Shown here: positions 27,439 to 35,662 of the stretch, in pieces | Numbering within the stretch: the stretch's first letter is position 1 | Layout of the letters: each line of letters opens with the position of its first letter | NCBI GenBank assembly: GCA_965223165.1 | Contig: CBDCVQ010000016.1 | Location: 434,001-498,000, forward strand | Direction: 5' to 3' | From: JABDMH01 sp965223165 | GTDB lineage: Bacteria; Bacteroidota; Bacteroidia; Chitinophagales; Saprospiraceae | DNA: 64,000 bases | Notes under the pieces: generated by a model | Database searches by the model: none | What the model saw: only the letters and a program-made list of their open reading frames with translations | What the model was told of the DNA's origin: nothing | Position numbers and translations under genes: made by a program

Positions 27439-29394
27439 GTGACTCAGCCTTTGATCCGTTGGATATTGTCAGCACTGCTGCTGCTTGCCACCGACTTGGT
27501 GCAAGCGCAGACCCCGTTCGTTTGCCGTGGCGAATACTACCTGACGTTGCGATCACGGATGTTCAATGAACTCTTCACCGTGGAGATAGATCCGCAGACA
27601 AGTTTAGTCACATTTAATCCGATCCGGATCGATGACGGCTACAACCTCAATGCGATGGGCTATCGGGCCACGGACAATTTCATATACGTGATCGATCAGG
27701 ATGAGACCGGGTTGCTGCGCATTGATGGCAATGGCCGCATTGCAACCCTGCGTCCACTGGATGAGCTTCCGGCCTTGAGTTACTTCGCAGGTGAGTGTAC
27801 ACCGGATGGCAACTTCTTGATTATTTCCGGCTCCCCGCCCAACTTCCGCGCCGGAAGTTCCAATCTGAATTTGATCTTCATCGACCTGCGGGATCCATCC
27901 TATCCCACCCGAGAATTGCCACTGCAGAGTCACCCCTATCTCTTTTTTGACATGGCTTTTGACCCCTTTACCGGTATCTGCTATGGCTATGATGGCAACA
28001 ATCAGGTGCTGGTCGAAATCGATGTCGATCGAGGAACGGTAAGGGCGGTCGGACGTCCCGGTCAAATTGCCAACTCGATGGGCACGCTCTTTTTTGACGC
28101 CTTTGGCAACCTGTTCGGTTATGGTAGACCCAACGGTGGTGACCTGCAGAATACCCTGTTTGCCATTGACAAAGAAAATGGGAACGTCACCGTGGTCACG
28201 ACTGGCGAATCAGCGGATCGAAGTGACGGTTGCTCCTGCCCATTTACGATCAAACTCTCTAAGGATGTGTCGCCCCGGGTGGTGCTACCCTGTGCTGAGG
28301 TGGATTTCACTTTTAGCGTGGCTAATGCCTCGGGCAACGTACAGCGCGGCATCGAGTTTAGCGATGAAATGCCCCGGGGCTTTGAGGTATTGGAGGTCGT
28401 ACGCAATCCCTTTGGCGGCACCGTAGAAGACACACCCGACAACGAGATTAGGATCACGGGTATGGAGGTACCCCTAGGCATTGACAGCATAGTCGTACGG
28501 GTAAGAATTGGTGAAGGTTTGGAAGGCATCTACCGGAATCAGGCGCAACTCACCAACCTGCCAGAGTCCTTGGGCCGGTTTACCGTCTCGGATGACCCCA
28601 CCACGATCCCCATCGAAGACTCCACCAGCTTGCAGGTCGTACCATTGGAGATAGATCTTAGCAGCCAAAATCGCTACATCTGCGAGGGCGATACCCTGGT
28701 GCTGTCATCCAATCTCCCCAATGCCTCGTATCTCTGGCAAGACCGGTTTGGGACCAATTCGTTCGTGGTGCGAGAGCCAGGTACCTATTGGGTGGAAGTC
28801 CGATCTAACTGCGACGTGAGATTTGACACGATCCATGTGGAGCATGCACCACCCCTGATCGTGGATGTGGGTCCGGATTACAGTGTGATCTTGGGAGACA
28901 GCGTCTTTGTCGACCCGATGGTGACAGGATTGAGCCCTTTCAGCTATCAGTGGCAGGGCACGGATAACTCTGGCACAATCTCGTGCCCGATCTGTCCCAG
29001 CACGGCGATTACTCCTTACTTCTCCAGCACGATTGGCTTGGAAGTGACCGATGCGGCAGGTTGTACGGCCCGAGACGAATTGGACATTGAGGTGGACCGC
29101 ACCGTCTATATTTGGATTCCCAACGCTTTTTCACCTAACGGTGATGGCGTGAATGACCTCTTCTACGTAGCCGGGCGATACCCCTACGAGCTGGAGGAGT
29201 TCTCGATCTTCAGTCGCTGGGGCCAGCGGCTCTTCCACACCAACAACGTGCCTGTCGGATATGAAGCGGCCGGGTGGAATGGCATTTCCGGCAATGCCCT
29301 GATGAATCCAGGAGTGTATGTTTATCTTGCCACCATCCGATTGGCCGATGGTACCAAACAGCACTTTGCCGGTGACTTGACATTGATTCGATAG
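27439..29394 (+). CDS. T9SS-exported protein with beta-propeller-like and PKD-like domains (type B sorting domain)
   Basis: Secreted through the type IX system. GTG start at 27439 with a good ribosome site (AGGAGAG just before). Signal peptide LIRWILSALLLLATDLVQAQ. Residues about 40-260 are a propeller-like stretch with FTGICYGYDGNNQVLVEID and TPDGNFLIISGS units; then a DUF11-like beta domain (DVSPRVVLPCAEVDFTF), an Ig-like part and PKD-like repeats (GDSVFVDPMVTG, SYQWQGTDNSG). The last 95 residues are the gliding-motility C-terminal (CHU_C/type B) domain, starting IPNAFSPNGDGVNDLFYV. Likely an adhesin or surface protein. The NUC1 gene starts 37 bp later on the same strand. Confidence 0.93.
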   Translation: MTQPLIRWILSALLLLATDLVQAQTPFVCRGEYYLTLRSRMFNELFTVEIDPQTSLVTFNPIRIDDGYNLNAMGYRATDNFIYVIDQDETGLLRIDGNGRIATLRPLDELPALSYFAGECTPDGNFLIISGSPPNFRAGSSNLNLIFIDLRDPSYPTRELPLQSHPYLFFDMAFDPFTGICYGYDGNNQVLVEIDVDRGTVRAVGRPGQIANSMGTLFFDAFGNLFGYGRPNGGDLQNTLFAIDKENGNVTVVTTGESADRSDGCSCPFTIKLSKDVSPRVVLPCAEVDFTFSVANASGNVQRGIEFSDEMPRGFEVLEVVRNPFGGTVEDTPDNEIRITGMEVPLGIDSIVVRVRIGEGLEGIYRNQAQLTNLPESLGRFTVSDDPTTIPIEDSTSLQVVPLEIDLSSQNRYICEGDTLVLSSNLPNASYLWQDRFGTNSFVVREPGTYWVEVRSNCDVRFDTIHVEHAPPLIVDVGPDYSVILGDSVFVDPMVTGLSPFSYQWQGTDNSGTISCPICPSTAITPYFSSTIGLEVTDAAGCTARDELDIEVDRTVYIWIPNAFSPNGDGVNDLFYVAGRYPYELEEFSIFSRWGQRLFHTNNVPVGYEAAGWNGISGNALMNPGVYVYLATIRLADGTKQHFAGDLTLIR

Positions 29395-29431
29395 CAGCCC
29401 CGGTGGGCCGGCGTCGATCCGATGTTGTACC

Positions 29432-30346
29432 TTGCAGCACACCGACATTCTCGCCTTGGCAAAATTCCGTTCTTCACATGTACGCCGTCGTAAAGGCACC
29501 TCATCTTCAGGCGTCTTTCGCCTCATCTTCATCCTTGCATTTCTCCTGATCGTCCTCATTATGGGAAGGCCCTTGATACAAAATCTGTTTCAAACCATCC
29601 CGACAGATGAACCTTCAGATCGCTTCTACTTGCCTGCCGACAACGGTGGCGAGATCGTACACCATACCTATCACTCCTTGGCCTACAACGAGTCGACGGA
29701 GCAAGCCGACTGGATCGCTTACGAGCTGTCGCGAAGGCAACTGGACGCTCCGCGGGTAGAGCGTACAGACTACTTCGACGAGGACACCAGCTTGTCACAG
29801 GGCTCCGCCTCCTTTTACGATTACAAAGGCTCTGGTTATACCAAGGGGCACCTGGTGCCTGCCGCTGACCGCGCCTTTTCCCGCCAGGCCATGGAAGAGA
29901 CCTTCTTGATGAGCAACATCAGCCCCCAGGCCCGGGCTTTTAACGGGGGCGTCTGGCGCGAGTTGGAGGAGAGTGTACGGGACTGGACCCGGGCCGCCGG
30001 CAGCCTCTACATTGTGACGGGCCCCATTTTCGAGGCATCTGACACCCGGACCATCGGCGAAAATCGGGTCAGGATTCCTTCTAGTTTCTACAAGGTGATC
30101 CTTGACGCGGATGAACCGGGGCGCAAGGCCATCGGCTTTGTACTACCCAACGAACGATCCGTATTGCCTCTGCAGACGTATGCTCTCTCTGTGGATGCGG
30201 TGGAGGAAAAAACCGGCATCGACTTTTACCACGAGCTTTTTACCGATACATTAGAGGACCAACTAGAGCGCGAAGTTGACCTGTCGCTTTGGCCCATCAG
30301 TCAGGCGAGGTATCGGTTGCGCATAGATACCTGGAATAAACGATAA
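29432..30346 (+). CDS. Membrane-anchored NUC1-type DNA/RNA non-specific endonuclease
   Basis: 304 residues. The catalytic motif of the beta-beta-alpha-metal nucleases is GYTKGHLVPAADRAFSRQ (the DRGH-like region, with the His of GHLVPA as general base), followed by FLMSNISPQARAFNGGVWRE with the conserved Asn of the metal site. The frame opens at a TTG (29432); before the nuclease there is a basic stretch (RRRKG) and one helix FRLIFILAFLLIVLIM, so the nuclease domain is predicted to face the periplasm. An ATG at 29561 would remove the anchor. Stop at 30346 is 5 bp before the HerA-like ATPase ATG, so they are likely co-transcribed. Confidence 0.9.
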   Translation: MQHTDILALAKFRSSHVRRRKGTSSSGVFRLIFILAFLLIVLIMGRPLIQNLFQTIPTDEPSDRFYLPADNGGEIVHHTYHSLAYNESTEQADWIAYELSRRQLDAPRVERTDYFDEDTSLSQGSASFYDYKGSGYTKGHLVPAADRAFSRQAMEETFLMSNISPQARAFNGGVWRELEESVRDWTRAAGSLYIVTGPIFEASDTRTIGENRVRIPSSFYKVILDADEPGRKAIGFVLPNERSVLPLQTYALSVDAVEEKTGIDFYHELFTDTLEDQLEREVDLSLWPISQARYRLRIDTWNKR

Positions 30347-30351
30347 ACCCA

Positions 30352-31908
30352 ATGAAGGATATCAGCACATTCATTCATCAAGTCTCTGAGGCATTTGACT
30401 TTGAAGGCCCCAGTTTTGTACTGGGCGGGGCCATGTTGGACAAAGAGTGCTTGACTGGCACGCACGTGCGTCTGCCATTGAAGACGCTCAATCGGCATGG
30501 ATTGATTGCCGGTGCCACGGGTACGGGCAAAACCAAGTCGTTGCAGGTGATTGCCGAGCATCTATCCGCCCATAGCATCCCGGTCTTGCTGATGGATGTC
30601 AAGGGGGATCTCAGCGGCCTGGCAAAGGCCAGCGACGGACACCCCAAGATCGACGAACGGCATGAACAAATCGGCTTGCCCTTTCAGGCGGACCGAAGCC
30701 CCGTCGAATTTCTCAGCCTGTCGGAGGAAAAGGGCGCTCGACTGCGGGCGACGATCACAGAGTTTGGACCGGTGCTCTTTTCCAAGATTCTCGATCTTAA
30801 CGAGACCCAGCAGGGCATCATGGCCGTCATCTTTAAGTACTGCGATGACCATCAGCTGCCATTGCTAGATCTAAAAGATATCAAGAAGACACTCCAATGG
30901 CTCACCGGCGAGGGGAAAAAGGAAGTCGAGGCCGAATATGGCCGAATCTCCACGGCTTCCATGGGCACAATTATGCGCAAGATCATCGAGTTGGAACAGC
31001 AGGGGGCAGAGCAATTCTTTGGTGAGCAGAGTTTCGACATGGATGATCTGGTCCGGATCGACGAGGACGGCAAGGGGATCATCTCCATCGTACGCCTCAC
31101 CGACATCCAGGACCGGCCGCATTTGTTCTCCACCTTTATGCTGCAAATGCTGGCGGAGATCTATGCCACGTTTCCAGAAGAGGGAGACGCTGAGCAGCCC
31201 AAGCTCGTGATTTTCATAGACGAGGCACATCTGATTTTTAGTGAGGCTTCAGACGCCTTGCTCGACCAAATCGAGACGATCATCAAACTTATACGTTCCA
31301 AAGGTGTGGGCATCTTCTTTGTCACCCAGAATCCCGCCGACATACCAGACACCGTGCTCAGTCAGCTGGGGATGAAGGTACAGCATGCCCTGCGGGCCTT
31401 CACCGCCAAAGATCGTAAGGCGATCAAGCTTGCGGCCCAGAACTTCCCGCTCTCAGATCACTATGAGGTCGATCAAATCTTGACCGAGTTGGGGATTGGT
31501 GAGGCGCTGGTCAGTGTCTTAAATGAGAAAGGCATTCCCACACCGCTGGTGCATACCATGATGCGAGCGCCGCAATCCCGCATGGACATATTGTCTCCAT
31601 CTGAGATCAACTATATCGTGCGGTCCTCCTATCTGGTAGACAAATACAACCACGAGGTGGATCGCGACAGTGCCTATGAGATACTAAACGAGAAGATCCA
31701 AGAGGCGCAGGCAGCGGAGCATCAAGAAAAGATGCGCAAAGAACGCGAGAAGGTGACGCGATCCCGCCGCCGGGGAAGACCCCGAAAAAGCATAGCGGAA
31801 AAAACCTGGGACGACGCCACCCGCCAGATTGGCAGAACGTTGGCTCGTGAGCTATCCAGAGGCATCCTCGGTGTATTGGGTGTTAAGACTCGACGAAGGA
31901 GGAGGTAG
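30352..31908 (+). CDS. HerA-like/DUF853 ATPase with C-terminal AT-hook-like motif
   Basis: Family of hexameric P-loop ATPases (DUF853, YjgR-like). Walker A is AGATGTGKTKSLQVIAEH near residue 52 and Walker B is LVIFIDEAHLIF near residue 286. TQNPADIPDTVLSQLGMKV and HALRAFTAKDRKAI are family marks. 518 residues, cytoplasmic. The C-terminal 50 residues are unusual: RSRRRGRPRKS (the RGRP core of an AT-hook, residues 474-477) and a final RRRRR, suggesting DNA contact. Starts 5 bp after the NUC1-type nuclease gene, and the next gene is convergent. Confidence 0.93.
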   Translation: MKDISTFIHQVSEAFDFEGPSFVLGGAMLDKECLTGTHVRLPLKTLNRHGLIAGATGTGKTKSLQVIAEHLSAHSIPVLLMDVKGDLSGLAKASDGHPKIDERHEQIGLPFQADRSPVEFLSLSEEKGARLRATITEFGPVLFSKILDLNETQQGIMAVIFKYCDDHQLPLLDLKDIKKTLQWLTGEGKKEVEAEYGRISTASMGTIMRKIIELEQQGAEQFFGEQSFDMDDLVRIDEDGKGIISIVRLTDIQDRPHLFSTFMLQMLAEIYATFPEEGDAEQPKLVIFIDEAHLIFSEASDALLDQIETIIKLIRSKGVGIFFVTQNPADIPDTVLSQLGMKVQHALRAFTAKDRKAIKLAAQNFPLSDHYEVDQILTELGIGEALVSVLNEKGIPTPLVHTMMRAPQSRMDILSPSEINYIVRSSYLVDKYNHEVDRDSAYEILNEKIQEAQAAEHQEKMRKEREKVTRSRRRGRPRKSIAEKTWDDATRQIGRTLARELSRGILGVLGVKTRRRRR

Positions 31909-31932
31909 GAGGGGAGGCGCGCACTGGACTAG

Positions 31933-32460
31933 TTAGTTCTTCGTGGCCACGTGGTGATAGTTCTCACTGTATTTGGACCAAGGTGTTGTCTTGTGGTAAT
32001 CCTGTGCAAAATAGGACATGATTTGCTCAAATCGCAGGGAGGGCTGAAAGCCACGTAGTGCCTGGATCACGTTTAGCTCCTCATCAATAAACACGACGCT
32101 CGGATAACTCAAACGCCCACGCGTCAACTCTGCGGCCAGCTCGTGATAACCCCTCAAACCGTTCTTCACATAGGTATAGGTCTGGCCCTTAAAATCGATG
32201 GGATCGTGCTGCTCGCCATCAAACTTGACAGCGTAGAAATGGGTGTTGATATAGTCAACGATGTACTTATTTTGAAAGGTGGTTTGATCCATTTTCTTGC
32301 ACCAGCCACACCACTCGGTGAAGATGTCGACAATGATCTTCCTCTCTTCTTCTTTTGTGGCCTTGATCGCCTCTTCAAAAGACATCCAATTCACCTCCTG
32401 CGCCTGGCAAAGGGTGGCAGCCAGAAAAATGCTCATCGCCAGAATTCTCATCTTGTACAT
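31933..32460 (-). CDS. Exported thioredoxin-like protein (DUF255-type, CGWC active site)
   Basis: Periplasmic redox protein of about 175 residues. The ATG at 32460 (or 32451) begins a signal peptide (MRILAMSIFLAATLCQAQ). The thioredoxin fold shows as KIIVDIFTEWCGWCKKMD, with the CGWC active-site pair, then the cis-proline loop SYPSVVFIDEE. The CxxC with Trp-Gly differs from thioredoxin itself (CGPC) and suggests a thiol reductase or disulfide isomerase role for exported proteins. Its end is convergent with the HerA-like gene (24 bp gap). Confidence 0.87.
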   Translation of the reverse strand: MYKMRILAMSIFLAATLCQAQEVNWMSFEEAIKATKEEERKIIVDIFTEWCGWCKKMDQTTFQNKYIVDYINTHFYAVKFDGEQHDPIDFKGQTYTYVKNGLRGYHELAAELTRGRLSYPSVVFIDEELNVIQALRGFQPSLRFEQIMSYFAQDYHKTTPWSKYSENYHHVATKN

Positions 32461-32599
32461 CTCCAATCGTATCTGAGCTCTCGCCAAAACCATAACGAAA
32501 TAACAACTTTGAAACAAAAATCACAAACCACTTATGGCTTCCGGCGGTGCTTTTAAAAGAACTTTAACAGGGGTGAAACGCCGTTGGCAAAGTCCCGTG

Positions 32600-33655
32600 T
32601 TATCGGGCATATAGGCCACTGTGATCATGCATGTACCAGGTCACATAATCCTCGCCGAGCGGCAGCCGAGACGTTGTACCCGTGGGGTGGTAGGGTGCTT
32701 TCACTCCACTGGCCAAGGGGCGACTCGAAGTGATCACTCGACACTCATCCCACAGGCCTGCCTCCAAGAAACTACGGAGCAGTTGGGCTCCACCCTCAAC
32801 CAATACCGCACCAATATCTTGCCGGAGTAGTTCGGTCAAGATAAAGGACAACTCCTGGCTACCCTCCGGCAACACATAAGCCTGTACACCATCCGGTACG
32901 ACAGGGGGAGCATCGTAGCTGAATAGCATCGTAGCTTGACTACCATCAAAGACTTTTGCATCGGCAGAGAGCCGTCCATGGCGATCGATCACCACCCGGG
33001 TCGGTTGTGTTCCATGGTACAGGCGATTGCTTAGCTGCGGATTGTCGATCTGCACCGTGTTTGTACCCACCAGGATAGCGTCGGACTCGGATCGCCATTT
33101 GTGCACCAGTCGATCGGCAAGAGGGCCACTGATCTTCGTACGTTGGCCCCCCTGAGCAAGGAAGCCGTCCACGGATTCCGCCCACTTAAGTATGATATAG
33201 GGCCGCCGGAATCGCTGGATAACCCTGAAGGGATGCAGCACCTGACGGGCCCTGCCATGGCCGGTAAGCAATAAAATTGCGGCGCCGGCTGACCGTAATC
33301 GGTTGATACCGCGACCTGACACCGTGGGATTGGGATCCTCCTGCGCGATCACCAAGCTTTTGATCGCCTTGATTTCGATCTGCTCGCAGCAGGGAGGGGT
33401 CTTACCTTGGTGACTACAAGGCTCCAGCGTCACGTACATCCGGGCATCTGCTATTTGCTCGAGCTGACCGGGTACGTCTGCCAAGGCATTGACCTCGGCA
33501 TGCGCTTGACCAAACCGACGGTGATACCCTTCACCGACAATCTCCCCGCTCAGTGTCAACAGTGATCCTACACACGGATTGGTCTTGGTGCCCCCGCGAC
33601 CCAGTCGAGCCAGGTCTGCACAACGATCCATATATAGGTTATCTTGTAGATGCAT
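32600..33655 (-). CDS. ribD: Bifunctional riboflavin biosynthesis protein RibD
   Basis: Carries out deamination and then reduction of the pyrimidine intermediate in riboflavin synthesis. 351 residues. The N-terminal deaminase has HAEVNALADV and EPCSHQGKTPPCCEQI, the zinc site with His and two Cys. The C-terminal reductase has LKWAESVDGFLAQGG, SDAILVGTNTVQIDNPQLSN and LVEGGAQLLRSFLEAGLWDE. A candidate -7 promoter box lies 57 bp upstream on the minus strand. The remaining riboflavin genes are not in the window. Confidence 0.95.
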   Translation of the reverse strand: MHLQDNLYMDRCADLARLGRGGTKTNPCVGSLLTLSGEIVGEGYHRRFGQAHAEVNALADVPGQLEQIADARMYVTLEPCSHQGKTPPCCEQIEIKAIKSLVIAQEDPNPTVSGRGINRLRSAGAAILLLTGHGRARQVLHPFRVIQRFRRPYIILKWAESVDGFLAQGGQRTKISGPLADRLVHKWRSESDAILVGTNTVQIDNPQLSNRLYHGTQPTRVVIDRHGRLSADAKVFDGSQATMLFSYDAPPVVPDGVQAYVLPEGSQELSFILTELLRQDIGAVLVEGGAQLLRSFLEAGLWDECRVITSSRPLASGVKAPYHPTGTTSRLPLGEDYVTWYMHDHSGLYAR

Positions 33656-33711
33656 AACTACTTCATTGTAAAATAATTAGTTAAATTCCCTCGCAATAAT
33701 TTTGAATTCAG

Positions 33712-33719
33712 CAAAAATA
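33712..33719 (-). promoter_or_regulatory. Candidate -7 promoter box for ribD
   Basis: On the minus strand this is TATTTTTG, an exact match to the TAnnTTTG consensus, 57 bp before the ribD start. No good -33 box. The rest of 33656-33957 is AT-rich and empty of genes as far as I can see. Confidence 0.38.
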
Positions 33720-33957
33720 TTAGATATTCGTAGGAAGACTACTGGCGTACTAACATTTCTTTATCCGTGAATTGATTGGAAGTTAGTTGATATTTAGGTG
33801 TCAGACCGAACGCTTAACGCAAAACGGAGAATGGGTTAAGACACACGCAGAGACGGACACATGAAATCAACGCATCCCGGTACGGATAAGGTTAATGTGA
33901 CTACCGAATTATTAACGACGATATAACACATATCCGTAATTTAAACACTCATTTACA

Positions 33958-34515
33958 TTGCTTTACAAGGTTAAACTTAAGAACGCTGACACTAGTGTCA
34001 TGCTGGATGATCACATCTATCATCACCTGGTCACTGAGCCGTATCTGGTGAGAATTGACTTCATCAGCAATTTGAGGAAGCATTCCTCTGGCTGTGCCGT
34101 CTTTCAAAAATCGTGGAAGCGAGCAGATGGTCACTACAAGATTGAGACCATTTATCTGCATCGGTATATCGCGGAGAAGTTTTTACCACCGCCCGCCTCA
34201 CCCGACATGAAGTTGGTGGGTGCGAAGAATGGTAATAAACTGGATTGCCGACTGGAGAATCTGGAGTGGCGAACAAGGTCCACCTCCTCCAGAAATCGCA
34301 AGACAACGAGCAAAACGGGCTACACTGGGGTGTACATGGAAAACAAGAAGTACCGTGCCATTATTACGATCAATGGAAAGGCGGTGCACATTGGCATGTT
34401 CAACACACCGGAAGAGGCTGCCAGGGCTTACAACAAGCGAGCCAAGGAGGTGTATGGTGACATGGCCAAGCTTAATAAGATCCGCCGAAAAAAAAAGGCC
34501 CTAGCAAATAATTAG
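33958..34515 (+). CDS. HNH-like/AP2-domain protein with a degenerate nuclease motif
   Basis: 185 residues. The N-terminal half has the layout of the HNH domains of homing-endonuclease-like proteins: YLHRYIAEKFLPPP (first His at 68), then VGAKNGNKLDCRLENLEWRT. In active members the G-A of VGAKNG is occupied by a His (for example D/N-H-K-N-G); here it is Gly88-Ala89, so catalysis is probably lost. The C-terminal half is an AP2 DNA-binding domain (SKTGYTGVYMENKKYRAI, then ARAYNKRAKEVYGD) followed by a Lys/Arg-rich tail. The start is a TTG at 33958; an internal ATG at 34000 would be an alternative. Upstream is a 300-bp AT-rich region. It may be a domesticated regulator or a decayed mobile gene. 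Confidence 0.8.
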   Translation: MLYKVKLKNADTSVMLDDHIYHHLVTEPYLVRIDFISNLRKHSSGCAVFQKSWKRADGHYKIETIYLHRYIAEKFLPPPASPDMKLVGAKNGNKLDCRLENLEWRTRSTSSRNRKTTSKTGYTGVYMENKKYRAIITINGKAVHIGMFNTPEEAARAYNKRAKEVYGDMAKLNKIRRKKKALANN

Positions 34516-34519
34516 ATTG

Positions 34520-35656
34520 TTAGGCCGGCTTTAGGGACTGGATCTTACCCAGCTTTTCCATTAGAAACTCCACATCCTCGGCTGTGTTGAGGTCGGAGAA
34601 TGAAAATCTGACCGTAATACCTTTGTCCAGAGGGCGTAGCGCCTGCAGGACGTGCGACCCCTTTTGTGCGCCTGATGCGCAGGCACTGCCACCGGAAGCG
34701 CTGATCCCTTCTATGTCGAGATTGAAGACCAGCAGATCGCTCATTTCATCCGGCGGAAAGGTGACGCTTAAGACGGTGTACAAGGAGTGACCAAAGGGGT
34801 CCCCGTTGAGACGTACCTTTGGAAACTTTCGCAGCAGTCTATCGGCCAGCATCTTCTTCAGTCCCAGGATATGTCTTTTGGTCTCCTGCATGCGCTCGCA
34901 TGACAGATCGAGGGCCTTGGCCAATCCCGCAATGCCGGCGATATTCTCCGTACCTGACCGTAGTTGCCGTTCCTGGCCTCCGCCATCGATGAGCGGCTCA
35001 ATGATATTGCGCTGGCTCACATAGAGAAAACCCACGCCCTTCGGGCCCCGGAACTTGTGCGCTGAACCAGCCAGGAAGCTCACATATAAATTGGAGAGGT
35101 TAAAGGGAAAGTGGCCAATCGTTTGCACCGTGTCCGTGTGAAAAAGGGCTCCATACGTCTGGCACAACTCTCCCACGGTATCCAGATCGATCATGGTGCC
35201 CAGCTCATTGTTGCCATGCATGAGGGAGACCAAAGTCTTGGATGCACGAGCCTGTAAGCGCCTTTGCAGGTCATCCAGTCTTGGGCGTCCCTTTTGATCC
35301 AACTCCACATGCTCCACCACCACACCGCTATCGGCCAGCCGATCTATCGTATGCAGCACACTATGGTGTTCTATCGCCGAACTAATGATGCGGCGGATAC
35401 CCAGATCGCGCACCGCGCATTTGAGGGCGGTGTTGTTAGCTTCTGTGCCTCCACTCGTAAAGAAGATCTCTCCTTGGCTAGCCCCGAGTCGGTTGGCTAT
35501 GATTTTGCGTGCTTCCTCCACAGAGGCCTTGGCCCTTCTCCCAAAGTGATGTACCGACGAGGGGTTGCCAAACAGGTCCCGCATACTCTCCGTCATGAGA
35601 TCAACCACCTCCGGAAACATAGGCGTGGAGGCCGCATTGTCCAAATAAACTCTCAT
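34520..35656 (-). CDS. Cysteine desulfurase (NifS/IscS-like)
   Basis: PLP enzyme that takes sulfur from cysteine for iron-sulfur clusters or thiolation of tRNA. 378 residues. Features seen: YLDNAASTPMFPEVV at the start, FTSGGTEANNTALKCA, HGNNELGTMIDL, the PLP-binding lysine in AGSAHKFRGPKGVGF and the catalytic cysteine loop GGSACASGAQ. It is 6 bp downstream of the aminotransferase-V-like gene and so part of a glmM, class-V enzyme, desulfurase run. The reading frame is clean. Confidence 0.92.
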   Translation of the reverse strand: MRVYLDNAASTPMFPEVVDLMTESMRDLFGNPSSVHHFGRRAKASVEEARKIIANRLGASQGEIFFTSGGTEANNTALKCAVRDLGIRRIISSAIEHHSVLHTIDRLADSGVVVEHVELDQKGRPRLDDLQRRLQARASKTLVSLMHGNNELGTMIDLDTVGELCQTYGALFHTDTVQTIGHFPFNLSNLYVSFLAGSAHKFRGPKGVGFLYVSQRNIIEPLIDGGGQERQLRSGTENIAGIAGLAKALDLSCERMQETKRHILGLKKMLADRLLRKFPKVRLNGDPFGHSLYTVLSVTFPPDEMSDLLVFNLDIEGISASGGSACASGAQKGSHVLQALRPLDKGITVRFSFSDLNTAEDVEFLMEKLGKIQSLKPA

Positions 35657-35662
35657 CCTATG

